DNA from: Pristionchus mayeri
Lineage: Eukaryota > Nematoda > Chromadorea > Rhabditida > Neodiplogasteridae
Reading direction: 5' to 3'
Assembly (NCBI GenBank): GCA_036245805.1
Contig: BTRK01000003.1
Coordinates: forward strand, 20,673,292-20,737,291
DNA: 64,000 bases
The notes under the pieces were generated by a model that worked only from the letters and a program-made list of their open reading frames with translations, was not told where the DNA came from and did not search any database. The position numbers and the translations under genes are program-made. Below, piece after piece: positions 11,058-23,700 of this stretch; position 1 is the stretch's first letter, and every line of letters begins with the position of its first letter.

Positions 11058-14000
11058 ATGCCTTCATCGAGCATCTCCTCTGCTTCCCCACTCTCTCCAC
11101 TCACTATCAAACACTCACCCAAATCGTCCAAACCATCCCCAGAACTACCAGACGTCACCACGCGCTGCCTCATCTGTCACGGTGAGATCTCGTTTTCGAA
11201 ACTGACCAGTACAGTACACCCCGTACATCTCGATCACAAACTGACTTGTTTCCAGCTCAAGCTACGGGCTTCCACTTCGAGGCGCAGTCCTGCTCCGCCT
11301 GCGCTGCCTTCTTTCGGTTTGAACTTTGATCTTTGATCTCTCCTCATTCTGTCCTTCAGACGAACAGTGGCGCTCTCGAAGGAGTTCGTGTGCATCAATT
11401 CGAAGAATGAGTGCACCATTCACTACTGTAAGTTGATATTTGTTGTTGAATTCTGTCTATTTCTCAGGAGAAGCTGAAGAATCGAAAAATAAAAGACCAA
11501 CTTTCAGCGATGCACCAGATCTGCAGATCCTGTCGCTTCGCAGCCTGCATGAGGGCAGGAATGGACAAAAGCAGTGAGTGGGACAAAGATCAAAGATCAC
11601 CAAAAATTTTCTAGATAGGTTGTCATTTTACTATCTTTGAACTCACTTTTTCTCTGATCTCTTTTCAATGAACCACAGTGAGATGTGGAAATTACTGTAT
11701 CACATCTAGTGCTAAATAGACAAATTCTCACGACATTTCGTTGTGATTGGCGAAAAAATAGAGGAAGAGGAGGATCGTGAGAGATAACTAAAAGTGATAG
11801 AGAATGTTGTCTTCTAAATAAACTCTTCCATTGAACATTGAAGTATTGTATCATCAGAGAATCTACGAAAGACTGAGTGTTCTTGTTTCATTATCTCTAG
11901 TCAATCCTTATTCTCTCCCAGGTGTGCAGCCTCGTCGAGGCACTGGTGGTCAGAAACGCGCCTTCTGCACCAAGAGTGGTCTCAAGAGGAACAAGAGGTG
12001 CTGTAGCTAATCCCGATCGATTGATCTATCGACAACCAATTCTTTTAGATTCGCCATCGTCGCCAAACCTGAGGACGAGGACGAGATGAGCATCGCTGCT
12101 ACAGTAATGGTGAGGGCGACGTTTCCAATGTGCATTCGCAACACAAATTTTGATTAGACGACGTTTACCAATAAATAGCACACCACACACAGGGTCCGGA
12201 TTCAGTGGCCTCCACGAGTTTTCATTCTCCATCGCCTTCGATGCACGCAGGCAGTCCACCACAGCAGCAGCCAACGATCATCATACGGTAACCAGGATCG
12301 TCAAAGCTATCGATGACTGACTTATTCGCAGTCCGCAGCCAGTGAAGAGCGAGGAGTGTCAAACGTCGCCGTGGCCTTCGTCTAATCGCACCATTCACGC
12401 GCCATCCTCTCCGTTGCCGTCGTCGTTCGCACCTCCCACGCACAACGTGAGTGTACGGGCGCGTTCTTCGAATTGTCAAAAGTCGCCTTCGTGTTGCAGG
12501 CATTGGACATTCTCATTCGGGAGGAGATGAAGCTGGGCGAGCGGAGGAGGATCGTATTCTGCGAGAGACCCGTGGCGCAGATGCTCGGAGTGAACAAGAA
12601 TTGCGTGAGTGAGGGAGAGATCAAAGAGCAAAGAGCAAATAGGACTGCTGCAGTTAATCTATCAACAAGTAACGGATTTGATTGTTTGGAAGAAGGGATT
12701 TTACTGAATAATGCAAAACATATATTCCAGCCGTATACACGCGAGGACATCAAACCGCTCTCGTTCCGCGCCTTCCGAAAACAGGTTAGGCTCTCCTCCA
12801 CCCTTTGAAAGTGTCTTATTGAGAATCAGATTCTAAGGCATGAATAGATCTGATTCATCTGTTGTGATAAGATTGATGAATGGAATTATCACAGACAACG
12901 ACTAATGGCACTTACTCTTTCTTACTGCTCAGATCCGCACTCACATCCTCTTCATCTACGAGTGGCTGCAGTCGTGGCCAGACTACGCGACCCTCGACAA
13001 CGCCGATAGAGTGGGGAATTGATCTTTGATTTCTGATCCTTCAGAGCTTCTCATACCTACATCTCTCTCAGGTCTCGATCCTCCGGTCGTGCGTGCTGCT
13101 GCATACGATCCTCGATCCCATCTACATCACACTACAGGTTTCAACTTCTTCCTAGCAATGCAAACTTATCAAAAGCTCCGCACATGAACTATTGCTCGAT
13201 ATTAAAAATAGATCTAGAAAAGGCTATCGTCCTTCTGATCCCTCCATCCCTTGCAGATCGGTCTTCCTGATCGTTTCGTAATGCAGAACGGGGGTTTCAT
13301 TTCGAGTGTCGAGGGAGGCGCCGAGGGATGGGAAGACGAAGAGGAAATCAGCGAGAAGACAAAGAGACTGTACGCATCTTTTAATTTCCCTTCTGAACTA
13401 ATTTCGAAAACGAAAGCGCCAAATTCAAATCCTACAGTATCTACGAGCCGCTGCTGAAGAAGATCATGGGAGAGATCATCCCGCCGATGCTCGAGTTGGA
13501 CATGAGCTTCGAGGAGTTCGTGGCTCTCAAGGCACTCGTCTCCTTCCAAGGAGGTCAGAGATTACGAATTGATCGAAACTTTCTGATAATTTATACGCAT
13601 GGGAGTTGAATGGATGATCTCACATGTAGCATGAGTAGTGAACTAAGTAGTGGATGGATGGGCGGGAGTCTGAGATTACAGATGATCATTGCAGCGATTC
13701 CGAATGTCTCAGCCCGTGGTCAGACTGCAATGAGGAAGCAATTGAATGCAGTGACGGAGACTCTCCATGCACACATGCTCAAGGTTAGCGCCATCCTTCT
13801 TTCTGTGAGGGGAGGGGACTGTAATGACTAGCATGTAATCGTATACTTTCCGAGGAGAGATACTCAGAAGCTGGCAAATTCATATATTTTGTTCAAATTC
13901 AGAACAAACTGGACGCGGCACAGCGAATCGGGGAACTGATCCTGCTGCTATCTGCTATATTTGTACGTTTTTTTTCCTTCAACGAGAAGTTAGAAAGTAA

Positions 14001-14290
14001 TCACTCCGTTCGGCTCCTTAACGTTAGTCTCTTGCCTAGCGAGAGAACATAGACTTTCATCAAGATTTCATTTCCACAAACACTCTTTCACTGACGAGAG
14101 AGATCGTAGACAATGAAACGGTTCTCTCCATTTGGAGATACAGAAGACAAATCAATCCTTGCAGTCGACAGGACTCGAGTTCGTGGAGTCTCATCGTCAG
14201 ATCCAGTTCTTCGATCTCTGGCAGCTCGATTCCCTCCTCCTCCAGCTCCTGAATCTCGACGCCATCTTAGAAGCGACGAAGGACTTCTGA
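11058..14290 (+). CDS. Nuclear hormone receptor (C4 zinc finger DBD plus ligand-binding domain)
   Basis: Ligand-regulated or orphan transcription factor of the nuclear receptor family. Exon 1 (11058-11181) gives a Ser/Pro-rich leader and the first zinc pair, TRCLICH. Exon 2 (11256-11316) supplies CSACAAFFR, the P-box region with the nematode-type CSACAAFFRR instead of CEGCKGFFRR. Exons 3-4 give the second finger with five residues between its first two Cys (CINSKNEC) and ICRSCRFAACMRAGM. A basic and Ser/Pro/Gln hinge follows (to about 12450), then the LBD, including YTREDIKPLSFRAFRKQ, ILFIYEWLQSWPDYATL, FEEFVALKALVSFQG and ISARG-like VSARGQTAMRKQL. The end is FFDLWQLDSLLLQLLNLDAI with TGA at 14288-14290. 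About 18 exons. The P box places it with the expanded nematode supplementary receptors related to HNF4; I cannot assign an orthologue. Confidence 0.93.
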
Positions 14291-14707
14291 CGGACGGAGA
14301 GAAGGAATCTGAAGGCCCTCGAAGATGAGAGAGACCATTCACGATCAGACCAGTAGACGCATACATTGTTAGATCCACACCCAAATACGGCGCTATGGCG
14401 GATGAGAACGATTGCATCATGCCGCCTTTGAAATATCAAAGGCGACATGGCGCCATAGTTCTCATCCGACCTTGTGCCCCAAATACGCAAATACCTCCGT
14501 TCACCCGATTCGTTATTATCGCTGTGCGAAACAACTGTTACCGGTTCCAGTCTTCTGTGATTAAATATTTAATAATAATAATTCTTTATCATGCGACAGT
14601 GCAGAGGTATAAAATAGATGTTACAGGGAAAATTAGAATCATGATAATTACGATGTCATATCTAGATGACAAAGGGAGTATAGCCGTCAGTTACAAGCGA
14701 GAGTGAA
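14291..14707. other. Intergenic DNA with an 80-bp cruciform
   Basis: Mostly AT-rich sequence that includes the 3' flank of the retrotransposon fragment. At 14394-14471 two inverted arms (GGATGAGAAC and GTTCTCATCC) enclose a second, inner palindrome GCCTTTGAAATATCAAAGGC. Confidence 0.6.
14380..14475. repeat. Nested palindrome (cruciform-forming, possible short MITE)
   Basis: Outer arms GGCGGATGAGAACG / GTTCTCATCC with the flanking TATGGCG/GCGCCATA words, and a perfect inner hairpin GCCTTTGAAATATCAAAGGC at about 14421-14442. It lies just beyond the receptor stop codon and could be a very short inverted-repeat transposon or a transcript-end hairpin. Confidence 0.55.
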
Positions 14708-15717
14708 TTAGAGATAATGAGAATAATCAATACTATTTATAGCTCTAGCTCTGAGCGAGAACAGTTCACTATTTCTAGAGATTACAATATTATTAGGGAT
14801 ACGGTTCCATAAGGGCACAACTCTATTTGTGAGAAATGTGTGGTAAAAAGCAGATATGGAACGATGTTTACGTAACTGGAAGAGATTGGGGCGCCTAGGT
14901 CGAGGGGGGGCTAGGAGGAGAAAGGAAGGGCAGCCTATGTCTACATCTTCGTGAATAACTTTATATACGAATGCTAAGTCAATAATTGTACGACGATACT
15001 CTAAAGGTTCTAAATGGAAATAACGTAGGCGATCAGGATAAGACCTGTTAGAGACGCGACATTTAAGGAGTACAGATTTGGTGTATTTGCGCTGGACACG
15101 CTCGATGCTATTAGACAAATCCCTACTTTGAGGTGACCAAAGTTCAGAACAATATTCGAGGATGGGGCGGACGTATGTGACAAAAAGTCGAGAATAAAGC
15201 TGAGGATTTTTTGATACGAAGGTGCGCAAGATGTATGAGCAACGAGAACGGGCCTTTGAGATCTTACTAGATATGTGAGCACTAAATTCTAGTTTATTAG
15301 AGTATGTAATTCCTAAGTCGGTGAATTGGGATACGGTAGGAAGAGAAATACCATTAAGAGTAAAGATAGAGGGAGGATGTGACCTTCCTATAAGCATTGT
15401 CTCGGTCTTAGTGAGGGATACGGTAACGCCCCAATCATAGGACCACTTAAAAAGGATATCAAGAGAGGATTGGAGAGAGGCAGGATCAGAGTAAGACCAG
15501 AGTTTGGCATCATCGGCATAAAGAATACAGCGAACATTTGGAAGAAGTAGGGAGGGTAGGTCACTAATGTAGAGGGAGAAGAGAAGAGGCCCTAAGACAG
15601 AGCCTTGAGGCACGCCTGAGTGGGCAGGGAAAGAGGGCGAGGAAGAGGTATTGACTGATACTGATTGTGATCTACCGAGTAAGAACGAACGAATCCAAGA
15701 TAAGAGGGATCCACAAA
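14708..15717 (-). pseudogene. 5'-truncated non-LTR retrotransposon, reverse transcriptase C-terminal half
   Basis: An open frame on the minus strand without internal stops encodes the second half of an RT. It shows SGVPQGSVLGPLLFSLYISDL (RT block 4 style), then the catalytic LYADDAKLWS with the YADD box, and further on LTKTETMLIGRS and FTDLGITYSNKLEFSAHI. The thumb and tail contain YVRPILEYCSELWSPQ and the C-terminal VVPLWNRIPNNIV typical of Jockey/CR1-like elements. The frame fades at about 15717, where an imperfect duplication of GCATTTGTGGAT marks the break. Endonuclease and N-terminal RT are absent, as expected for a dead-on-arrival insertion. A 62-bp segment (15304-15365) recurs at 16216-16277. 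Confidence 0.88.
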
Positions 15718-15971
15718 TGCCTAGAAGTGAGCATTTGTGGATGAGATATTTGTGTTAATATTTGTACCCTTGACGTTGTCGCAATCGACTGAACATCTCA
15801 CAAATGCGGAATCGACTGAACATATCACAAAGCGACCACAGAAAACTGAGAAAGACCCATCATCAAAAGAGGTAGTGGTGGCCCCGTACCTCTTTTCTCC
15901 GTGTTTATGAATGGTAACTGTCAATACTCTCAATTGTCCGCAGTGAGAGGAAAAGGGTGGAGACAAAGAAA

Positions 15972-17080
15972 GATATCACGCCTCTCATGAGAGAATCGAG
16001 CTGGACGTGGGAATGGCGAAATTGGTTCTAACCGGTTTTGGCCATCCTAAGGCATGCCCAAGCGACCACCGAAGTCTTATTGTGCAGACTTCATTTTGGA
16101 GCTTCCTACACCGGGTCGCAATATTGCATCACTCACTTCATGGGCCGATTTCTCGAAAACGGTGATAGATTGAGCAAAGTTCACCTCTGAGTGACCCCGA
16201 CTCATTTTTTAAGCTCTTTACTCTTAATGGTATTTCTCTTCCTACCGTATCCCAATTCACCGACTTAGGAATTACATCTATCTAAACCAATTTCCCTGAA
16301 TCCGATCTTGAACAGTGGTACACTTCAGGGCATTTTCCCCAAAAATTTAGGTGCAGAAGCAGCTCAAATGTTCTAAGTGAATGCAGCTCAGTGAGACCTT
16401 TTAAATGAGTGGTTTGCCAACAAAATACGGGCACGCTGGTGAGAGTTTCGCCACTTCTACGTATTTCGATAATTTGAAGGCACTCATTCCTCGCCAAACC
16501 GCGCGTTTTTGAGAGCGCAGAGTGAAATGATCCCATTGTCCATCACTCCCCCCATTGTTCTCACTCCTCCCTCATTCCCAAAAAAGCGTGCGGTGTGCGA
16601 TAAATGAGTGCCCTCAAATAATCGAAATACATAGAAGTGGCGAAACTCTCACCAGCGTGCCCGTATTTTGTTGGCAAACCACTCATTTGAAAGCTCTCAC
16701 TAAGCTGCATTCACTTAGGAAATTTGAGCTGCTTCTGCACCTACATTTTTGAGAAAAATGCCCTGAAGTGTGCAACTGTTCGGGTTCAGAAAATTGGTTT
16801 AGATAGATCGATAGAGCTCAAAAAATGAGTGGGGGTCACAAAAAAAATGAGTGTTCGCTCAATCTATCACCGTTTTCGAGAAATCGGCCGTTGAAGTGAG
16901 TGATGCAGAATTTCGACCCGGTGTAGGAAGCTCCAAAATGAAGTCTACCCAATAAGACTTCGGGGGTCACTAAGGCATGCCTTAGGATCTCCAAAACCGG
17001 TTAGAACTCAATTCGCGATTTTCCCGCATTCCCATGAATGGCAAATTCAGCTCGATTCTCTCGTGAGAGGCGTGATATAT
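15972..17080. mobile_element. Foldback (long inverted repeat) element
   Basis: About 1.1 kb in two inverted arms: 15972-16540 and 16555-17080, meeting at a short unpaired centre. Outer ends read GATATCACGCCTCTCA and its complement. Paired landmarks include the AACCGGTT blocks near 16030 and 17000, the CACCGAAGTCTTATTG / CAATAAGACTTCGG blocks, GATAGATTGAGC near 16166 and its complement near 16858, and CGGGCACGCTGGTGAG / CTCACCAGCGTGCCCG. The arms have diverged by several percent. The left arm carries an extra 62-bp insert from the neighbouring retrotransposon. No transposase frame is present, so it is non-autonomous. Confidence 0.85.
16216..16277 (+). repeat. 62-bp copy of the nearby retrotransposon inserted in the foldback arm
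   Basis: Bases 16216-16277 are identical, on the opposite strand, to 15304-15365 inside the RT frame. The matching position of the right foldback arm (near 16800) lacks this block and instead reads GAGCTCTATC when complemented, so the block was added after the foldback formed. Confidence 0.88.
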
Positions 17081-17248
17081 CCGCAAAGTCGAGGGAAATT
17101 CACCCTAGAATGATTGCATATTCTTCCGTGTTTGTATTTGTACCCTTTTAATATCTTTTTAATATATCTTTATCTTCTACCATTCCTTCCAATTTCACAC
17201 GCTATGCTCAGATACTGATACCAGGCAAGCTTTCACCCACTTCGCACT

Positions 17249-17321
17249 GATCTCGTGGTGTAGTGGTTATCACATCTGTCTAACACACAGAAGGCCGGCG
17301 GTTCGAGCCCGCCCGAGATCA
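17249..17321 (+). tRNA. tRNA-Val (AAC)
   Basis: Canonical 73-nt cloverleaf, identical in its mature sequence to the copy at 5672: acceptor GATCTCG/CGAGATC, A box TGGTGTAGTGG, anticodon AAC, B box GGTTCGAGCCC. A short T run (AATCTTTTG) follows as terminator. It stands alone between the foldback element and the 3' end of the phosphatase gene. Confidence 0.95.
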
Positions 17322-17472
17322 AATCTTTTGATCTTATAGAAGTCATTATTCCCACCAAGAGTCTGTTTTTCCATTGATATGCATGCTTTAATGGACAGTG
17401 TTCAGAGTATCTAACTCTTTATTGAAAGGGAATTCCTGTTTTTCGTCCCTTTGTTATCAACCAAATTCTTCT

Positions 17473-19105
17473 TCAGAGGAATCCGCGTTGCTTGCATAGA
17501 GCCTCATAGGCATCGATGAATGCTTTCACTTCAGATTCCTTCACTACCTAGAAAAGAGAAGGTTACGGTAGTCCGGGAGTACGGATTAATACGGTACCTT
17601 TCTGCTCAATCCGAGAGCGATGAGAACACGGTGCATGTACAGATACTGTATGTCCATTTGCACCGATCCGTGACGTTTCGATCGAAGTTCAATCACAATC
17701 TGAATAGGGATACTGTTTTCATCGATTGAGATACGGTACACAGGGTACTGTAGTTAGATCACACACCTCTTTCGCAGTCTTCACTTCGCCTGCTTTCAGT
17801 CGAGATATTATGAGATCGAGGCCGACGATGGTGCCCGTTCGACCGATTCCTAAACAGTACGGTAGTTACAATACCCCTAGACTGCAGTATACCTGCCGAG
17901 CAGTGGATAACCGTGGGCGAAAGTTTCTTCAGTTTTTCGAGTAATTTGAAGCACGTGAGGACATCCGAGGGAACTCCTCGATCCGGCCAATTGTTCCAGA
18001 TGATGTGTTCGACCTCGTGAGAATCCTGAAGGGATACGGTAAGACTACGGTAGGATCAGGGAGGATCAGGGAAGATCAGGGAGGGTACGGCACTCACCGA
18101 TCCATCGGTCATCGTGAGATTCGTGACTGTCATCAACTTCTCGAATTCTCCTTTGGCTGTTGCCTTCACTGTCAGTTCACCATATTTGATCTGGAATACA
18201 GTATCCAATCAACTTGTGGATACGGTAGGAGGATACGGTACCTCCTGTCCTGCTGCCTCTGGCCAGTACTGCTCACATTTCTTCTTGCCACACTCCATAA
18301 TGTTGCACAGCATCACAATAGATCTGAAAGCGAAGAGATCAAACATCAGATATCAGAGATCAGTCCATCGTACTTGCATTTCTCCTGCCAGACCATCCTC
18401 CAGAAATCGTCGATCGTAGCAGTGATAGGACCCTGAATCGGATCGATATTCGGATACCGTACTAGAGAGTTACCGTATACCTGAGTGCAGATGTACTGTG
18501 GCTTGTCATGCGTTTCGACCCAATTGGCATGGATGTAGTCGTGTGCTCCTCCATTCAGAACAACTCGAGATCCATCCACACAGAATACATCTGGGAGGAT
18601 GCGGTAGAAGGGGTACTGTAGTCGACTAGCGTACCCTTGTATCGATTCTTGTCTGGGTGAGCATCGAAGGCAATCTTGGGCGTTGCTCCAATGGCTTGGG
18701 TCTGCTTCTTTATGTCATCGAATTCGGCGAGTAGTCCTTGAATTCCCATCTGCAATTGATAATCGGCTACCGTACTGAGCAGTTACAGTATACCTTGCAC
18801 GAGTTGGCCACGAACTCCTTGAACGCGTTCTTGTAGGCGTTCTCCTGCAGATGGATCGATTGGATGGCTACAGTACTCGTGGGATACCGTACATTGAGCG
18901 TCGTGTTCTGTCTCTTTTTCCTCCCATTCGATCCTTGAGTGCTCTTCTTCTTGCGCTTCGCACTTTGGTCCACTTGGGTACCATCGTCATCGGCTGAAGG
19001 GAGTACGGTAGGAGTACGGTAAGAGTGTGGTATCGATCGCCCACCATCCGCGCCTTCGTCCTTCGCGACGATCGCCGTCTTCTTCTTTCTCATCTTGGGA
19101 GCCAT
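17473..19105 (-). CDS. Non-receptor protein tyrosine phosphatase, catalytically complete
   Basis: Classical PTP removing phosphate from phosphotyrosine. The start is the ATG at 19105 (MAPKMRKKK). The N-terminus is Lys-rich (a KRKKK run and RKKR), suggesting nuclear or nucleic-acid association, without signal peptide or membrane segment. The domain then follows in canonical order: DKNRYK (family KNRY), DYIHANWV, QYICTQGPITATIDDFWRMV, IVMLCNIMECGKKKCEQYWP, the WPD loop NNWPDRGVPS, the P-loop VIHCSAGIGRTGT (catalytic Cys and Arg present, split by an intron after HCSAG) and a terminal helix with RSKRHGSVQMDIQYLYMHRVL (Q loop). About ten exons; TGA at 17473. It resembles the large nematode family of small soluble PTPs, many of which act in the germ line. 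Divergent from the secreted-protein gene at 19431. Confidence 0.94.
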
Positions 19106-19430
19106 GGTTAGGTCTGCAAGGGTACGGTAGAAGGATACGGTAGAAAACTACTGTAGCAGGTGGGAGAGGAGATGTTGAAAGACGCACGTTGAGAGGTGGA
19201 AGAACCGCCTTGGTCGAGTGCAAAGGAGGAGAATGATTGGAGAAGGAGAGGGGAAAGGGCATCTCGAATTCTATTTGCATTCCTATTTCTTCAAATTGTT
19301 TTGCAGGAGGGAGAGAGAGAGGATGGAAACTTGTGTTGTTTAGTGAGCTGCAAGGAAGGAGAATTCGCACGTGAGTCAGTGAGCACTGTTTATAATCCCT
19401 TCCTCTGAGCCTCCATCACATCTTCCAGCC

Positions 19431-20483
19431 ATGAAGTCGATCCTCCTCTCTCTTCTCTTCGTCGCTGCAGCTGCTGCAAGGTACGCCCCCTTTTCACCCG
19501 ACGTTCTTGGCATTATGCCAAAAGCATTCGCTCCGAGAACCAGTAGTGATAGAGCATGTAACTTCGAGAGAGCCTTCACTTTCTTTCCATTCTCTCATCT
19601 CTCCTTCTGAATGCCTCTTTCAGTGCCGTGGATGACATGATCTACACCATCCAGGTCAACGAGGTTCGCACCTTGCATCATCACTAGTCAATTCCACTCT
19701 TCAGGGACCAAAAATCAAACTGCCTACGCCCTGGGGTTTAGACATACCCGGAGGTAAAATCCACGAAATCGTCTTCACGGTAGATTGCATCTCAGATCAA
19801 AGATAAAGAGCAACTCTGCAGAAGCATTTGTTGGATATGAGTCCAGATAAAATCGAAGTTAGCGTTGATGAGTCCGGTCTCACCTCTCTAAAGGCAGGTC
19901 ATCGGAGTTGGTGACGATCGATTTCGCTGATTGAGGTAGCAAATCTTCCGTTCGAATGGGATGGCGACACCAATGGGAAACTCGCTTTAGTCGTGCCTAT
20001 CTCGCATTCCGTCAAGTATGTTCCATCCATTACTCATCCATCGATCGAATTGAGAGCCTACGGGACCATCGACGGATACGAGAAGAAGTACTCCAACGAC
20101 GCACCATGGGAAGTGGAGGACGGATGCACACTTCCCATGTCAAAGAAGAGCGCCAAGGTGGGTTGACACGTGGAACGACCTGCCGAACTACCGTACCCTC
20201 CATTGAGGTGGAGGGCAAATTTAGCGGAATGGTGGAGGATATGGTCATCAACGGAATGCCCGCCGTAATGTGCCGCCATGTTCGTGCGTCCTTCGCCACC
20301 CAAATAATAATCTACCCTGCAGATCTATTTCTTCGGCCGAATCATCGCCGAAGCAGTCAAGGAGGCAATCCATATTCTACTGTACCCCTTGAATACCGTT
20401 GCATTTTCCAGGTGGGAGTCGCCAACCTCAAGCATAAGTCAGGAAAGGGCGCTGCGGGAATCAAGGCAATGTTCGGTCTCTGA
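19431..20483 (+). CDS. Secreted protein of unknown family
   Basis: Not recognised. The start codon at 19431 opens a clear signal peptide (MKSILLSLLFVAAAAA). The mature part is about 200 residues and mostly hydrophilic. Readable pieces are VDDMIYTIQVNE, GPKIKLPTPWGLDIPGG, KHLLDMSPDKIEVSV, VANLPFEWDGDTNGKLALVV, a Tyr/acidic stretch IDGYEKKYSNDAPWEVEDGC, MVEDMVINGMPAVMCRH and the end VGVANLKHKSGKG...FGL (TGA 20481-20483). Two joins need GC donors to keep frame (AAG/GCAGGT near 19893 and, less surely, GAG/GCAATC near 20368). With only a few Cys it is not a typical Cys-rich secreted toxin or C-type lectin. The second half of the model is less certain than the first. Confidence 0.65.
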
Positions 20484-20746
20484 TGCCTATCGATTTCCTA
20501 CTTTTTCATGATAAAGTCATATGTTTTTTCCCTCCCATGCTTGTTCACCAACACAAATTCGCAGATGAATCAGTTCATCGTTGCAAGGGATTGCAATCAG
20601 GCAAAGCCTATTTCTGTACAATCAATACACTCGTATAAGATTCAAATATTCCAGCTAATACACATTATGAAATTGCACACGTCCAAAGTGACTCGGGGGG
20701 GGGGGGGGGTTTAGCCGGGAAGAGGTACGGTATGTCAGACGGTGGG
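20484..20746. other. Convergent intergenic gap
   Basis: Short 3' flank shared by the secreted-protein gene (+) and strd-1 (-). It contains an uninterrupted poly-G run at about 20695-20709 and nothing else I can name. Confidence 0.6.
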
Positions 20747-23700
20747 TCAGAACTCCCACTCCGCCTCGTCCATCTCCATCGAAGAGGGCACCGGCTTCAT
20801 CGATTGCATCTCGACGTCTTCTTGTACGGGACCGAACTTGCCTACAAGTAGATCAATCTGTAGTTTGTAGGTTGCGCAGCAGATATGAATCAATCAATCA
20901 TACAGTAGTCTACCGTACTCGTATCGATTAGGCGGGCGTCCTGGAGCAGCACATGGATGGGCTTCTTCGAGCACTTCGACACGAAGGGATGCTCCCGCAT
21001 CGCAGTCGACGACGGCCTGCAGAAAAATCGATAATTGACTGCTGTAGTCACTCATGATGGAACACTCCTAGATACGGTATCGATCTGATACCGTAATCTC
21101 CCTCCTACAGTATACCTCATGGCGACGGGAGCGCGCAGACAGATCTCGGTCATGTCGTGGAACGTCGTCGAGAAGGTGCGACAGCTACGAGCGGGATCAT
21201 CTGAAGGGAGGAATCACGTCTCGCATCGATTGAGAAGACTACGGTATGCATGCATACCCAATGGAATCCCCCGCGGAATATTTTATTCTCCTATAGAAAG
21301 ATCTGTGCACTGCGATCACGAGTATTTATTGTGATTATCTAAAGATAAATAATTGAATAAGCTAGAAGGCACTTTGGTGCTAGAGCATCCCATGATATGA
21401 GTAGCTCTGGTCTGATTCCATCATTAGTTCATCAACATGTACGTTAATAATGGTTCTAATAGTACCACTAATAATAACTCTCCTCGTCTCACATACTCTC
21501 TCACATTGCTATTGGTGCCACTACTAGTGGCACTAATAGTGGTACTACTGGTCGATTATATTAGTGGCACTAATAGTGAAATAGACTCTCCTCTAATCCA
21601 GTGCTCTCTCCATCAGCAGAAAAATGAGAGAGCATGGGAAACGAGGAGAGCTCTTTCCACTACTAATGGTGGAATCAGACCGGAGAGGCAGATTGACCAA
21701 CGATTGCATTCCGATACTTATGCTATTATTAAATAAAAAGCTTCAGACTGCATTCACTTCCCCTCCTCTCCGTCCTCGGTCTCGACGCGACTCTTTCCCC
21801 TACCGTAACCCTACCGTACCTCTCGGATCGGGCATAGTCGTCGAGTCGAGTAGACGAGGCGTCGTTCCTGCAGCAATCTTCCAGTCATACACAGCTCAAG
21901 CTTTACAAACAATTTCTGCGACTGCTTTTGTGCTTCTAAAATATCTCATGAATCCGGACAATCTTTACGTCTAATAAACAGCTAATCTCGAGCTCACAAA
22001 ATAGACACATGCTTCTGCTAGTCTCTTTATTCCACACTCGCAGTTCATCTAGTTCTGCTCTTGCCCTATTACTCCCCTCACCTCTGAGTTTCTCGAACAG
22101 CATCTCTAGTCTCTCCATGTCTGAGAAGGGAGGGAATCCATTGGCCAATTCGGTGAGAGTCACTCCCAGAGAGTAGACATCCGCACGGCAGTCATACCCA
22201 TTCATGTCCTGAGAGAGGGAGGAATTATGATGGAGGAAGGGAGGGAGAGCTGCTCTCCTACATTCGGTTCCCTAGATATAGCACGAGCAGTGGAAACAAG
22301 TGCAACCCCGAGTGTGATGTCAAATTGATTTTTTTGTGAATCTCGCCATACCACACCATTGACTACGCATTCTGTTCTCACAGTACGGACTATGGTGGAT
22401 TAAAGAGTCAATTCATGTTTTTGTGCATTCGTTGCATTACTGTAGCGAGCTCATTATCGATCAGAAGAAAGAGAATGAATACTACGCTAATTGAATTTGT
22501 TGTTGACTCGACGTGGAGAGAGGGAAACCCCCTCGCTCCCCTCTCTTCTCACTCTCATCTCGGTACTCGGAGCGGTCGGCTGGAGAAATGAGCAACCTCA
22601 AGAAATTTAACGTTTTCAAGAACCTCAAGAAAGTGGTGAGTACCGTACTCTAGGTTACGGTAGCCGATCCCTTATCCTTTTCCTAATCCCTTATTTTTGA
22701 AGGTGGTTAAGAAGAACGCCAATAGTCAACGGAATCCGGACAAGACGGCCGAAGTCCGCATCCCGGACAACTTCAACGAACTGGTGGGAATATGTTGTGG
22801 GACCAATCGATGAGGTGTACTGTAGGTGACGCAGCTGGAGAACATCCGTATGGTCAACGAGAACCTGCAGTACAACATCAATGTGAGTGCGAGGAGGGGT
22901 ACTGTACTCTCGATCGATTGCGAACTGACTGCCGTAGACGCTGTCGCATCGCTTCACGGAGGACGGCGAAAACATGCCGAGAGTGACGGCCGATTTCGTC
23001 GCTGCCGACTTCCACATCCTCGCCCTCTCCATCAAGGACCCGCACGTGAGTGAGCGACGATTACGGTAGTTGAGAAAAGACTCGGCCGATCACGAACTGA
23101 TTTATATCTTCGATCGCTAACTGGCCAATTTGCAGCACCGCCAGTTCCTGCAGGCGGCGGTCAAGTGCATGGAGGAGATCGCCAACCTGCAGCGCGACTT
23201 CTACATCAATCTGCAGGACGAGGTATACGGTAGATATCGATCAGTTACCGTATGCCTAACTACAGTACCCTGATCACCCTATCCCAGCTGATCGTGCAAC
23301 TGCGTCAGTGGAGAGCTGGCGAGTACATCCTCATCAAGGAGCAAGTGACGAGACTCGAGAAGATGATCGTCAAGAAGCGAGACAGGGACATCGAGAATCC
23401 CAAGTACGGTAGCCATCGAGTACTGTAATTGGGACAACTGTATCCAGGAACTTCACCGAGTTCGAGTTCAAGGCGCGACTCAAGATGAACCTCGGGCAGC
23501 AGGTCCAGCTGGTACGATTACAGTATCCTGGAGGTTATGGTAACTACAGTATCTTTGAAGACGATGCGATTGCTGGAGCGCGTGGACGCGGCTGCCTACA
23601 CGCACTCGTGCTTCATGATGAACCTCATGGCGAGCCAGGTGCGGTAATCCTACAGTATCCTCAAATTATCGTAATCCTTGCAGGTGAAGTACCACCAGGG

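Noticed and set aside
16282..16752. Two similar frames of 65-84 codons in the foldback element (shared GETLTSVPVFCWQTTHLK)
   Set aside because: They are the same frame read from the two inverted arms; no family and no start or splice logic.
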